A program made the translations under genes and the position numbers. The notes under the pieces were generated by a model, which saw only the letters and a list, made by a program, of their open reading frames with translations, did not search any database and was not told where the DNA came from. This document shows positions 40,295 to 48,900 of a stretch of DNA of 64,000 nt, piece after piece. The stretch is from contig NZ_JAUTAY010000001.1 of the NCBI RefSeq assembly GCF_030818795.1, forward strand, positions 1,612,001 through 1,676,000, read 5' to 3'. Source of the DNA: Microbacterium sp. SORGH_AS_0862 (GTDB lineage: Bacteria; Actinomycetota; Actinomycetes; Actinomycetales; Microbacteriaceae). Within the stretch, counting starts at the first letter, position 1, and each line of letters opens with the position of its first letter.

Positions 40295-41725
40295 TCAGCG
40301 CCGTCGGGGTGATCTGAGCGACAACGTGAGGCCTCCCGCGCCGAGAGCGAGACAGGCGGTGCCGACGAGAAGCCAGGCCCACTCCGGGGGAACACCTGTG
40401 ACTGGGAGAAGCGTCTCGCGGGGAACCATCCCGTCGACCAGGGTTCCGAGCGGTGGATCCTCATCGGTGGCCACGGCAGCCCACACGGTGACCGTCACCG
40501 CTCCGGACAGGTCCTGCCGCACGTCGTTGAGGTCACGCACGACGTCCCCGGAAAGATGCGCGGAAGATCCCGGCCCCAGCCGGCCGAGCGAGACGGTGAT
40601 CGGGAGTGAACCTGCGTTCGTCGCGCGCAGCGCTGTCTCGCCGTCGCGGCTCAGCGAGAGCATCGGCGCTTCATCGGAGTGCGACATGTCGCCGGAGAGA
40701 CTTGCGAGGAGCATGACCGGCTGGCGCGAAGCGTTCGACACGGACGTCTGCCAGTCCCGTTGCTCGCCGGGTGCGGGCATGAGCAGAGGGATCAACCCGG
40801 GATCCACACGGATGTCGACGGAGTCGACATCGACTCTCATCGCCGGGATCGTCGCGTCCGCACCGTCGGAGCGAATGTCGTGCGGGAGTGACATCAGTGC
40901 GGCCGCGGCGACCGCCAGAGCGGCTACCGCGATCAGAAGAGCGGCAGCAGTCATCCTCCTCGGCGAATCAGCCCTCGCGGAGGACGCGGGCGCGACGATG
41001 GCCGCCGCCGAGACTGGCAGGGCGATGGCGAGCACGGGGACGAGGGAGCCGGCGGCGAGCTCGTCCAGAAGGTTGCGCTCAAGACGCGGGCAGAGCTCGC
41101 AGCCAGCGCAGTGTTCGCGATAACGGCGCCTCTCTCTCGCTCCGGCGCGATCGGTGACGACGCGCGCGATGATCCCTGTGTCGAACCCGCATGCGGGGGG
41201 TGCGAGCTCCAGATACTCGAGTGCGTACGCGTAGCGCACGGCGGCGCGGGCGCGCTGCACGGCCGTTCGCACGCCCGTCGGCGTCATTCCGAGCTCGACG
41301 CCGACCTCTCCGGCAGGACGCGCATCGATCACGACGTGCTGCAACAAGGCCAACTGTCGAGCGTCGAGCCTGCTCATCGCGCGTTGCGCGAGTTGCACGG
41401 ACACCTGGAGCGAGATGCCTTCTGAGAAATCCGGAACGGCGCGATCGATCTTCTCGTGCGTCGTCGGAAGGACCCGAGCCTCGTGTTCCTGAATGCGTCG
41501 CAGAGCGCTCCGGGTGACCGTGTAGAGATACGCGCGCAGATTCTCGATGCCGAGGAGCCGCTCGGCATCGAAGGTCAGCACGGTGGCGAAAGACTCCGCG
41601 ACTGCGTCCTCCGCAGTCGCCTCGTTCGCACCGAGCCGACGCGCGTAGCGCACGAGCGCCGGGGCGTGGTCGTGGAACTCCTGCGCGATGCGTTCGCGCG
41701 CAGCACTGTCGGGTATGGCACTCAT
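40295..41725 (-). CDS. ECF sigma factor fused to a zinc-finger motif, membrane segments and an LPVTG-tailed surface domain
   Basis: 476 residues in one uninterrupted frame. Sigma region 2 about 15-80 and region 4 about 115-170 (LDARQLALLQHVVIDARPAGEVGVELGMTPTGVRTAVQRARAAV); an anti-sigma-like zinc motif HCAGCELC (His205, Cys206, Cys209, Cys212); hydrophobic stretches about 227-248 and 258-280; an extracytoplasmic-type beta domain about 290-435; sorting signal LPVTG (440-444), helix 448-468 and tail RSPRRR. The beta domain resembles that of the LAITG surface protein at 43883 (MPAPGEQRDWQTSVSNASRQP versus APAPGETVSWDMSVRNITTGP). Surface exposure needs an odd number of crossings before the domain, which is unproven. 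Related membrane-fused ECF groups are known; this tail is unusual. Confidence 0.85.
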   Translation of the reverse strand: MSAIPDSAARERIAQEFHDHAPALVRYARRLGANEATAEDAVAESFATVLTFDAERLLGIENLRAYLYTVTRSALRRIQEHEARVLPTTHEKIDRAVPDFSEGISLQVSVQLAQRAMSRLDARQLALLQHVVIDARPAGEVGVELGMTPTGVRTAVQRARAAVRYAYALEYLELAPPACGFDTGIIARVVTDRAGARERRRYREHCAGCELCPRLERNLLDELAAGSLVPVLAIALPVSAAAIVAPASSARADSPRRMTAAALLIAVAALAVAAAALMSLPHDIRSDGADATIPAMRVDVDSVDIRVDPGLIPLLMPAPGEQRDWQTSVSNASRQPVMLLASLSGDMSHSDEAPMLSLSRDGETALRATNAGSLPITVSLGRLGPGSSAHLSGDVVRDLNDVRQDLSGAVTVTVWAAVATDEDPPLGTLVDGMVPRETLLPVTGVPPEWAWLLVGTACLALGAGGLTLSLRSPRRR

Positions 41726-41792
41726 AGCGTGAAGCCCGGTCTGGACGAGACGGGTGCCTGGAACTGTAGCAGCCGTGCCGACGTGCGAACCT

Positions 41793-41889
41793 CCATTCAA
41801 GAGAATGGATTGAAGCGTTCCGGACGGTGCCGTCGCGCGCAGAACCCGATGAATTTCGCGAAGTGGTGTGACGGATCGGCTGGATCCGT
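41793..41889. promoter_or_regulatory. Inverted repeats in the divergent sigma/surface-operon promoter region
   Basis: Two repeats: CCATTC-aaga-GAATGG (41793-41808) and ACGGATC-ggctg-GATCCGT (41871-41889). The first lies about 70 bp before the sigma fusion ATG, the second about 80 bp before the first surface gene. They are candidates for regulator binding, perhaps by the operon's LuxR protein. No ECF-type promoter could be fixed by eye. Confidence 0.4.
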
Positions 41890-41967
41890 GTCTCACCTGT
41901 GACGCCGCGTCGCGCCGCGTCGGGTTCCGCCTTCGGCATCCCCTTCACGATCAGAGAAAGAGCACGT

Positions 41968-42591
41968 ATGAACACCACCACTCACTCGCGTGGCACCAAG
42001 CGCCTGGTCATCGCCGGCGGCTCGCTGCTCGCCGTGGCCGGCCTCGTCACGGCTGCCGCCTTCACCGACTTCGCCAACCTCAACCTCGGCAACGGGACGG
42101 ATGACTCGGGCATCGGCGGCGACAACCGTTTCAACATCCAGGTCGTGGGCACGGATGGGGACGGCGTTCCGGTCCCCGGCACCTGGCAGGAAGCCGACAC
42201 CGTCGAGGGTGTCAACATCGCCGTCGCCGGTGCCGACACGATCACGCCGGGGGACACGATCTCGGTCGACATCCCGTTCCGCAACGAGAGCCCGAAGCTG
42301 AGCGCCGACATCGGCTTCTCTCTCCAGGATCGTCCCGGTTACGTCTCCGATCCCGAGATCGCGGATGCCCTGCGTTACACGATCGCGCTGGATGGCACCA
42401 CCGTTCTCAGCGCAGCCACGCAGGATGCCGTCGCGGATCTCGATCTCGGCACGTACGTGACGGGAGCGCAGGGAACCCTCAGCGTGAGCATCTCGCTGCC
42501 CGATCAGGGCAGCGAGGCGGCCAACAATGCGCTGCAGTCGAAGGTGTCCTACGTGCAGGCTCACTTCGCGGCGACCTCGGTCCAGCCGTGA
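41968..42591 (+). CDS. SipW-dependent secreted protein, TasA/camelysin-like
   Basis: 207 residues. Signal sequence of the SipW type: basic start (RGTKR), hydrophobic core (LVIAGGSLLAVAGLVTAAA) and FTDFANLNLG around the cut site. The mature part is a beta-rich domain with RFNIQVVG, FRNESPKLSADIGFSLQDR and a C-terminal SYVQAHFAATSVQP, like TasA/camelysin family members that build matrix fibres in Bacillus. First gene of the eight-gene operon; GAAAGA precedes the ATG weakly. Likely the major surface subunit; the 75-bp gap to the next gene may allow separate control. Confidence 0.82.
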   Translation: MNTTTHSRGTKRLVIAGGSLLAVAGLVTAAAFTDFANLNLGNGTDDSGIGGDNRFNIQVVGTDGDGVPVPGTWQEADTVEGVNIAVAGADTITPGDTISVDIPFRNESPKLSADIGFSLQDRPGYVSDPEIADALRYTIALDGTTVLSAATQDAVADLDLGTYVTGAQGTLSVSISLPDQGSEAANNALQSKVSYVQAHFAATSVQP

Positions 42592-42666
42592 TCCTTCGGC
42601 TGGACGCTTCCGCACCGGAAGCGTCCAGCCGCGCGGACACTGACACCGACGATTGAGGAACCGACG

Positions 42667-43293
42667 ATGAGAGTTATGAATAGTGGGCGGGCGCGCGCGG
42701 TGCTGGCCGTGGGGATGCTCGCCGCGGGCGGTGCGCTCGCCACCGCGGCAGCCTTCACGGATCACGCTGATGTGCGAATCGACCTGGACGGTTCACTCAA
42801 CCGTTTCGACATCGTGACCGCGGGTGGCGTCGGTCTCGACCCCCAGACGTGGTCGCCCGAGACGGCCGGCTGGCAGCAGGGGAATCCGGATGCGGTCCCG
42901 CTCGGCGCCGGGGATGACGAGGGAATCCTCATCTCCCCCGGGGGCTCCGTACGCGCGGTGATCGCCGTCAAGAACGACAGCCCGCGCCTGAATGCGGCGA
43001 TCTCGCTCACGGTGCAGGATCCGACTCCCCGCGGAAGCGCTACCGATCCGGCGACAGGGAGGTATCTGGAACTCTTCGACCAACTCGTCTTCACCGTGCG
43101 AGAGGTCGACGGTCCCGTCCTGCTGGATCACGTCGCGGCGCCGGAGTTGACCCCTCATGTCTTGCCGCAGGTCTTCGCGACGGGTGAGTGGAAGAAGCTC
43201 GAAGTGACGATCGACCTGCCCGACAGCGTCGACAATCGTTGGCAGGGCGCAACGACCGATGTGTTGTTCTCGTTCCACGCGGTGCAGTCATGA
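42667..43293 (+). CDS. SipW-dependent secreted protein, TasA/camelysin-like
   Basis: 208 residues, same plan as the previous gene: signal segment ARAVLAVGMLAAGGALATAAAFTDHADV and a beta-rich body with NRFDIVTAGG, VIAVKNDSPRLNAAISLTVQDP and a final DVLFSFHAVQS. It has an extra loop (NPDAVPLGAGDDEGILISPGG). GAGGAA lies 8 nt before the ATG; an in-frame ATG three codons later is also possible. The stop overlaps the next ATG (ATGA). Confidence 0.8.
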   Translation: MRVMNSGRARAVLAVGMLAAGGALATAAAFTDHADVRIDLDGSLNRFDIVTAGGVGLDPQTWSPETAGWQQGNPDAVPLGAGDDEGILISPGGSVRAVIAVKNDSPRLNAAISLTVQDPTPRGSATDPATGRYLELFDQLVFTVREVDGPVLLDHVAAPELTPHVLPQVFATGEWKKLEVTIDLPDSVDNRWQGATTDVLFSFHAVQS

Positions 43294-43886
43294 CGCCCCT
43301 CGTGAAGCGGACGGGTCGCGCTCGTGCGGCTCTCGCATCGGGGCTTCTGCTTGCGTCGGTCGTAGCGCTGAGCGCCGCATCGTTCACTGACAACGCGCTC
43401 CTCAACTTCGGTACGGGTGCTGCGGGCTCTGGGGTGGGCAACCCCGACAAGTTCGACATCGCGGTCCTCGACGCCGCCGGACAGTGGCAGGACGCCGCCT
43501 CGCCATCCGGTGCCGTCGTGCTCTCCCCCACGACGGGTGCTGCTTTTTCGGAAACGACCCCCGTCGTCTTCGAGGCCACGTTCCTCAATCGCGCGCCCGG
43601 CGTCGCGGGCGATCTCACACTTCGACTCTGGGATCCCGATCCGGCCGCGACGGGCGACCTCTATGACCAGCTGCGATTCACCGTCTACCTCGACGGGGCG
43701 ACCACGGCCGCGGTGACGGAGGCGACGGCGGCAGATGTCAACGCCGCGGGGCTCGTCTTCTCGGACGTGCAGCCAGGGGTGGAGCACCGCGTGACGATTT
43801 CCGCCGTCCTCGCCGACGGCAGCGGGATCTCCGTGATCGGAAAGACCACGGCGGTCGGCGTCATGACGGAAGGGGAGAGTCGATGA
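43290..43886 (+). CDS. SipW-dependent secreted protein, TasA/camelysin-like
   Basis: 198 residues. Signal segment RARAALASGLLLASVVALSAASFTDNALLNFG, then KFDIAVLDAAG, VFEATFLNRAPGVAGDLTLRLWDPDP and YDQLRFTVYLDG. The third of four related subunits. It is shorter at the C-terminus and lacks the usual FHA-like end, finishing with AVGVMTEGESR, so it may be a minor or capping subunit. Four-base overlaps at both ends. Confidence 0.78.
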   Translation: MTPLVKRTGRARAALASGLLLASVVALSAASFTDNALLNFGTGAAGSGVGNPDKFDIAVLDAAGQWQDAASPSGAVVLSPTTGAAFSETTPVVFEATFLNRAPGVAGDLTLRLWDPDPAATGDLYDQLRFTVYLDGATTAAVTEATAADVNAAGLVFSDVQPGVEHRVTISAVLADGSGISVIGKTTAVGVMTEGESR

Positions 43887-44482
43887 ACCGCAGGAATCGT
43901 GTCCGGAGGGCGGCTGTCGCTGTTGTCGCCTCGCTTCTCTTCACGGTGGTGGCGATCCCCGCCTCGGCCGCGGAGAACCTCATCGATGCGACGCCGGCAT
44001 CCGTGAGTATTACGGCTCCCGCACCCGGCGAAACGGTCAGCTGGGACATGTCGGTGCGCAACATCACCACGGGCCCGCTTCCCCTCGAGTTGAGCATCTC
44101 CGATGATGGCGGACGCTTGTTGGAGGGGCCGACGCCGATCACGGTGACCGTTCGGGAGCGCGAAACCTCGCGCGTCGTGGCGGAGGGGAGCCCTGCAGAC
44201 CTACGGGGCATGACGCTCACCCTTCCCGACCTCGCCGCCGGCGCCGAGTACGGGCTCGTCGGTTCAGCCACCCTCCCCGCCCAGGCGGACAACACCTACC
44301 AGGGCGCCTCGGCGACGCTCGACTTCCGATTCGTCGCCGTCGCCTCGGCCGCTCCGCCGGCGCTGGCGATCACGGGCCAGGACCTCTTCGCGGTGACCGT
44401 CATCGCCGCCGCGGGGGCGACGGTGCTGATCCTCGGCCTCTGGCTGGCCCTGTCGCGCCGGCGAAAGGAAAACTACGCATGA
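43883..44482 (+). CDS. Cell-wall-anchored surface protein with LAITG sorting signal
   Basis: 199 residues. Classical signal peptide (about 1-30, RRAAVAVVASLLFTVVAIPASAAEN), a beta-rich domain (about 32-150, SITAPAPGETVSWDMSVRN, PLELSISDDGG, LPDLAAGAEYGLVGSATL), then LAITG (161-165), a hydrophobic helix (168-190) and SRRRKENYA. LAxTG is the motif of class E sortases; one such enzyme is encoded at 2898-3692. The domain is paralogous to the extracytoplasmic part of the sigma fusion. It may anchor the TasA-like subunits to the wall. ATGA overlaps on both sides. Confidence 0.87.
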   Translation: MNRRNRVRRAAVAVVASLLFTVVAIPASAAENLIDATPASVSITAPAPGETVSWDMSVRNITTGPLPLELSISDDGGRLLEGPTPITVTVRERETSRVVAEGSPADLRGMTLTLPDLAAGAEYGLVGSATLPAQADNTYQGASATLDFRFVAVASAAPPALAITGQDLFAVTVIAAAGATVLILGLWLALSRRRKENYA

Positions 44483-45759
44483 CGAACATCACTCGACGCA
44501 GAGCGATTGCGGCTCTCACGCTGGCGATCGCGGGAACGACGGTGGCCGCCGCGCTCGTTCCCTCCGCCGCGGCCTACCGTGACGACGCATATGCCCGGAC
44601 GGATGCGATCGGGGTCGTCGCGACCCCGCCGTTCGCTCCGGGGCTCTCACGCAACTCCCGCATGGTCGACACCGGGCTCGGGCTCTCGTCCGCCGGCAAC
44701 GTCTACGTCTGGGGTCTCACGTCGCTGAACATCAACGGCGGCGCCGCGAACCCCGGTGGGCAACAGTCGCCGCAGCAGGTCCCATTTCCGACCGGGACGA
44801 CAATCTCACAGGTCAGCGGCATGATCTACGACGTCAATGCACTGGACGCGATGGGCCAGGTCTGGGGGTGGGGCTCCGACAACACCCGAAACGGGACCGA
44901 CACCACCCGACCCTCCGGTGCCCCGCAGCGGCTGCGCATCGGCACGGCGTGGAACGGCGCCGGTGCGCTCCTCGACTCGGTCGTCGCATTGTCCTCGACC
45001 GAGACGGCCGGCGCAGGCATCCGATCGGACGGGACGGTGTGGCACTGGGGGGCGTCGACCGGATATGGCGGCAACAGCGGTGCCGGTGCGAGCCAGCTCG
45101 CCGGTCTTCCCGACCCGTCCGTGGCGGGTCAGCGTCCCGTCTACCTCAAAGGCGCCTACACGAACTTCTTCGTGATCCTCGAGAACGGAGACGTCTATTA
45201 CTGGGGCGGCGTGGGAGGAAGCAGTCTGCCACCGGGCACGCCTAATGCCGGAGCGACGGCGACGAAGCTGACGGCGCTCTCGCCGTGGATGAAGGCCAAT
45301 GTCGCCGCGGGTGCCCCGTACATCGTCGCCGTCGACGGCGGCATCAACATGGGTGCCGCGCTGCTCTCGGATGGGACGGTCCTCAGCTGGGGTTCCAGCG
45401 CGAGTCGGACGGGGCGCGGTGCGCCCACCTCGCCGGCACTCGTTCCGACGTTGAGCGGAGTGGTGTCCATGCAGTTCGGGTACACCGGAGTCGTTCTCCT
45501 CGACGGCCAGAGCCGTCTGTGGGGGTATGGCGCGGCCGATGACTACGGCAACAATCCGCTCCTGCCCGCGATCCTGGACACGAACATCGCGCAGTACGCC
45601 GCGGGGCAGGGGTACTACCTCTGGCAACGGCAGGACGGGACCTTCTGGGGTCGGGGGTACAACCCTCAGGGCGCCATCGGTCTGCCGGTCGGCACGCAAG
45701 GGGCCAACCGACAGATCCTCTTCTCCGGTCAGAACGCACTTGAGGTGGTGGCGCAGTGA
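44479..45759 (+). CDS. Secreted RCC1-like beta-propeller protein
   Basis: 426 residues. Signal segment with a SipW-like cut region (RRRAIAALTLAIAGTTVAAALVPSAAAYRDDAYAR), then repeated RCC1-type units: GNVYVWGLTS, GQVWGWGSD, GTVWHWGAS, GDVYYWGGV, GTVLSWGSS, SRLWGYGAAD, GTFWGRGYN. Seven such motifs suggest a seven-bladed propeller. Extracellular RCC1-like proteins usually act as binding modules. In this operon it may be the adhesive or ligand-binding member. Four-base overlaps with both neighbours. Confidence 0.82.
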   Translation: MTNITRRRAIAALTLAIAGTTVAAALVPSAAAYRDDAYARTDAIGVVATPPFAPGLSRNSRMVDTGLGLSSAGNVYVWGLTSLNINGGAANPGGQQSPQQVPFPTGTTISQVSGMIYDVNALDAMGQVWGWGSDNTRNGTDTTRPSGAPQRLRIGTAWNGAGALLDSVVALSSTETAGAGIRSDGTVWHWGASTGYGGNSGAGASQLAGLPDPSVAGQRPVYLKGAYTNFFVILENGDVYYWGGVGGSSLPPGTPNAGATATKLTALSPWMKANVAAGAPYIVAVDGGINMGAALLSDGTVLSWGSSASRTGRGAPTSPALVPTLSGVVSMQFGYTGVVLLDGQSRLWGYGAADDYGNNPLLPAILDTNIAQYAAGQGYYLWQRQDGTFWGRGYNPQGAIGLPVGTQGANRQILFSGQNALEVVAQ

Positions 45760-46430
45760 ATCAGACGACGACCCGACGTCGACGTCGGCTCCGCAGGACG
45801 AGGCGGTGGGATTCCGCCCGTGCGCTCATCGCCGCGGGTGCTCTGCTGATCGCCGGGTTCGGGGTTTCCAGCGCAGCGCTCACCGACAGGGCCAACTTGA
45901 ATCTCGGTGAAGACGGGATCGGTTTCTCCGGTGTCTTCGACATCGCGGTGATCCGCCCCGACGGACTCGTCGAGCAGGCCACCGAGCCCGCGGGATACGA
46001 CTGGGTCGTGACGGGGGCCGAGCGACTGGTCCCCGGCCACGAGATCACGACGGACGTGTCTCTCTTCAACAACACTGATCGGCTCGCTGCCGATGTGACG
46101 TTCTCCATCGTCCTGCGCAACGGTGACGGCACGGTAGCGCCCGGGGTGCCGAACATCGCTCCGCTCCTGCGCTTCAGCGCGCAGGACGCGTCGGGTGATC
46201 CGCTCTTCACGGGCGTGACGTGGGAGCAGGCGAGCGCCTCGCTCGGGACGCTCGGGGCCCGCGGTCTCGACCCGCTGAGTGCAGGGGAGGCATACACCCC
46301 GGGAGCTTCGGGCAGCGACACTTCCTTCACTCTGACCATCTCGTATCCCGACGCGCCCGGCGTCGAAGACTACAACGGCGGTCAGGCGGCGATCGGGATC
46401 CGCTTCCACGCGAGCTCGGTGACACCGTGA
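45756..46430 (+). CDS. SipW-dependent secreted protein, TasA/camelysin-like
   Basis: 224 residues from a GTG. A very basic start (TTTRRRRRLRRTRRW) precedes the hydrophobic core RALIAAGALLIAGFGVSSAALTDRANLNLGED. The beta domain contains VFDIAVIRPDG, DVSLFNNTDRLAADVTFSIVL and ends IGIRFHASSVTP, close to the first subunit's end. The signal peptidase gene follows directly (GTGA overlap). Fourth related subunit. Confidence 0.8.
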   Translation: MNQTTTRRRRRLRRTRRWDSARALIAAGALLIAGFGVSSAALTDRANLNLGEDGIGFSGVFDIAVIRPDGLVEQATEPAGYDWVVTGAERLVPGHEITTDVSLFNNTDRLAADVTFSIVLRNGDGTVAPGVPNIAPLLRFSAQDASGDPLFTGVTWEQASASLGTLGARGLDPLSAGEAYTPGASGSDTSFTLTISYPDAPGVEDYNGGQAAIGIRFHASSVTP

Positions 46431-47041
46431 GCACGCGAAGCCGGGTCGCTGGCCGCGGGGGAAGCATCCTTCGTGTCTACGGCGCGGCCCGATCGGGTGT
46501 GCTGACCTTGGCCGGGGTGCTCGGAGCCATCTGCATCCTCGTCTTCCTCGCTGCGCTCGTGACGAACGTCAGGCCCGTCGTGGTGATCTCCGGTTCGATG
46601 GCGCCCGGCATACCTGTCGGCTCGGTCGTGTTCACCCAGGAGGTCCCGGCCGACGATGTCGTCGTCGGCGACATCGTCACGGTGCAACGGCCTCGAGACC
46701 TCGGCCTGGTGACTCACCGGGTCGTCCAGGCCACGTCCATCGAGGGAGGAGGAGCATCGCTCATCCTCCGTGGTGATGCGAACGACACCGACGATCCGCA
46801 GCCGTACGACGTCCGTACGGTCGGCAAGTACATCTTCCACATCGTCGGCTTGGGCTACGTGACGCTCGCGCTCCAGAGCGGGAGCGGGTGGTTCATCATC
46901 GGAGGTGTCGCGGTCTTCCTCATCGGGCTCTTCGTTCTGGATCCGTCACGTCTGGGAGCCGATGCGCGACCGGTCGCGCTGCGAGAACGGTCTGAGGAGG
47001 CCGACGGCCGGCCGCAGACACGCCGTGGGGCGCGAGGGTGA
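46427..47041 (+). CDS. sipW: SipW-type signal peptidase I
   Basis: 204 residues from a GTG. N-terminal helix (about 25-48), catalytic SGSM (Ser57), and instead of the bacterial Lys the ER/archaeal-type His97 (GLVTHRVV); the downstream GDANDTDDP box is conserved. A second helix lies near the C-terminus (about 140-172). SipW enzymes process TasA/camelysin-type precursors, four or five of which are encoded in the same operon, so this is their dedicated peptidase. Overlaps both neighbours. Confidence 0.92.
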   Translation: MSTRSRVAGRGGSILRVYGAARSGVLTLAGVLGAICILVFLAALVTNVRPVVVISGSMAPGIPVGSVVFTQEVPADDVVVGDIVTVQRPRDLGLVTHRVVQATSIEGGGASLILRGDANDTDDPQPYDVRTVGKYIFHIVGLGYVTLALQSGSGWFIIGGVAVFLIGLFVLDPSRLGADARPVALRERSEEADGRPQTRRGARG

Positions 47042-48507
47042 GTGTGACGGTCGTGCGCGACATGGTGAGTGGGGTGGGGGGCTCGGACGATCGAGTCGGG
47101 TTGGTTGAGGTGGTCGATGTCCTCGATCGGGACCTCCTCGACGCCGTCCTCGAGGATCCGGTGCAGGTCTCCCAGCTCGTCGATCGGTTGTCCGAGGGTG
47201 AAGCGGTCCGCGACGGTGTCGTAGAGGTCCTGCGTCGCACCGGCATGCTTCGTTGGCTGGCCGGGGCGGTGCCGAGCGGCAGGTGGCCCTCGATCGGGTC
47301 GTGGGAGGATCCCGCCGACGACGAGATCGACGCGTACCTCGTCGGTGGACTCATCTTCCATCGCCGACGTGGTGACCTCGTCGAGGCATCCGCGTTCGCC
47401 GCGTCGCTGAGCGAGAGGCTGGAGGTGACGCCGAGATCCTCGACGACGGCTTCCGACGCATTCATCCGTGGCGAGCTGGCTCTTACGGAGGTGCTGAGGG
47501 GTCGGTTCTCGGAGGGGGTGCGCGAAGCGGAGCGTGCGATCGCTGCGTCGGGAAGAGAGGATCCCCGGCTGCGTCGACATCTTCTCGCGCTCATGTCGCT
47601 CGCGCTCGCAGCGGACGGGAGGTTGGTCGCCGCCTCCGATGCGATCGCCCGCACGGAGAAGGTGTCCGCGAGCGAAGGGTGGTTGTCGCGCGTTGACGAC
47701 GAGCGGCTGCTGCTGGCGCGCGGGTTGCTGGCGGTCGAGCGCGCCGATCCCGGTGCGGAGCGGTTGCTGGAGCGGGTTGATGACGATCTCATCGACGAGC
47801 TCTGGCCGTTGCTCCTGTTGGCGCGCGTGCGCTGGCGCCTCGGTCGTGGCGAGGTGGATGCGGCCAGCCGCCTGCTGGAGGATCCTGTGCCTGGCCCGCG
47901 TCTGCTTCTGCCGGGCTCGCTGGCGTGGCATGTGGTTCGCAGTCAACGCCTCGCTGTGCGCATGGTGGAGGGCACGCGGGAGCATGGCGACCACATTCCC
48001 ATCGAAGAGGCTCGCGAGTCGTCTTTCTCGCTGTGTGTGCTGCTCGCGGAGCAGTCGCCCCCGCTCGAGGCGGTCACGCGCGCGAGAGAGGTCCTGGACC
48101 GTGGTGAGGTCGGGCCTGTGGCGCGAGCGGAGCTCCTTCTGGCGGTCGCGGCGCATTCGTCCGGCATCGAGGAAGAGACCGCGCTTCGGGAGGCCGGCGA
48201 GATCATCGAGCGCGAACGTCTCGAACGGCTTCGCGATGTTGTCGACAGTCGAGCCCGCCGTGCCGAGAGGCGGGCGTCCTCCCCGCGGAGCGCATGGCCC
48301 GGTCGTCGGGCCGACGTTCTGACTCGCCGCGAGCGCATCGTCCTCGCGCGGATCGCGGAGGGCGACACCGTGGCCGAGGCCGCAGCCGCGCTGAAAGTCA
48401 GCGCGAACACGGTGAAAACTCAGCTGAAGTCGATCTACCGACGACTCGGGGTCGCGTCCCGCGCGGAAGCAGTCATCGAAGCCTCACGACGCGGCATCAT
48501 CGACTAG
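47038..48507 (+). CDS. LuxR-family regulator with helical N-terminal region
   Basis: 489 residues from a GTG overlapping sipW. The C-terminus is a LuxR-type helix-turn-helix (about 425-488: LTRRERIVLARIAEGDTVAEAAAALKVSANTVKTQLKSIYRRLGVASRAEAVIEA). The rest is helical and Leu/Arg-rich with TPR-like stretches (GRFSEGVREAERAIAASG, LLLARVRWRLGRGEVDAASRLLED), recalling the C-terminal part of MalT/LAL regulators without the ATPase domain. As the last gene of the surface operon it probably controls the operon or the sigma gene. The input signal is unknown. Confidence 0.85.
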   Translation: MSVTVVRDMVSGVGGSDDRVGLVEVVDVLDRDLLDAVLEDPVQVSQLVDRLSEGEAVRDGVVEVLRRTGMLRWLAGAVPSGRWPSIGSWEDPADDEIDAYLVGGLIFHRRRGDLVEASAFAASLSERLEVTPRSSTTASDAFIRGELALTEVLRGRFSEGVREAERAIAASGREDPRLRRHLLALMSLALAADGRLVAASDAIARTEKVSASEGWLSRVDDERLLLARGLLAVERADPGAERLLERVDDDLIDELWPLLLLARVRWRLGRGEVDAASRLLEDPVPGPRLLLPGSLAWHVVRSQRLAVRMVEGTREHGDHIPIEEARESSFSLCVLLAEQSPPLEAVTRAREVLDRGEVGPVARAELLLAVAAHSSGIEEETALREAGEIIERERLERLRDVVDSRARRAERRASSPRSAWPGRRADVLTRRERIVLARIAEGDTVAEAAAALKVSANTVKTQLKSIYRRLGVASRAEAVIEASRRGIID

Positions 48508-48531
48508 GTCGCGCGTTATGCCGTTGCGGCC

Positions 48532-48897
48532 TCATGGCCGTTCGGCCACGATCTCGTCGGCGTTCGTGGCGATCCACTCCAGCAGCGGCAGCATGCGCGC
48601 CATGAGGTCGCGACCGCGGTCGGTGAGCCGGTACTCGACGTGGGGCGGCACCGTCGGGAAGGACTCGCGCTCGACGAAGCCGTCCGCGGTGAGCAGACGC
48701 AGCGTCGATGCGAGCATCTTCTCGCTGATGCCGTCGACGGCACGCCGAAGCTCGCTCCAGCGGAGCGTCCCTCCCACGAGCGCCGACAGCACGAGCACGC
48801 CCCATCGACTCATCACGTGGTCGAGCACCGTCCGCGTGGGACACGCGTGGGTGAACAATCCCTCGGGCAGGGCCTGCAATTTCACAAAACTCACCAT
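48532..48897 (-). CDS. HxlR-family transcriptional regulator
   Basis: 121 residues, winged-helix domain: a Cys near the N-terminus (THACPTRTVLDHVMSRWGVLVLSALVGGTLRWSELRRAVDGISEKMLASTLRLLTADGFVER) and VEYRLTDRGRDLM. HxlR proteins often sense electrophiles or quinones through the N-terminal Cys. The divergent gene codes for a probable NAD(P)-dependent oxidoreductase, which fits a redox-sensing role. TAAGGT lies 9 nt before the ATG. Two 13-bp direct repeats in the promoter are likely binding sites. Confidence 0.92.
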   Translation of the reverse strand: MVSFVKLQALPEGLFTHACPTRTVLDHVMSRWGVLVLSALVGGTLRWSELRRAVDGISEKMLASTLRLLTADGFVERESFPTVPPHVEYRLTDRGRDLMARMLPLLEWIATNADEIVAERP

Positions 48898-48900
48898 GAC

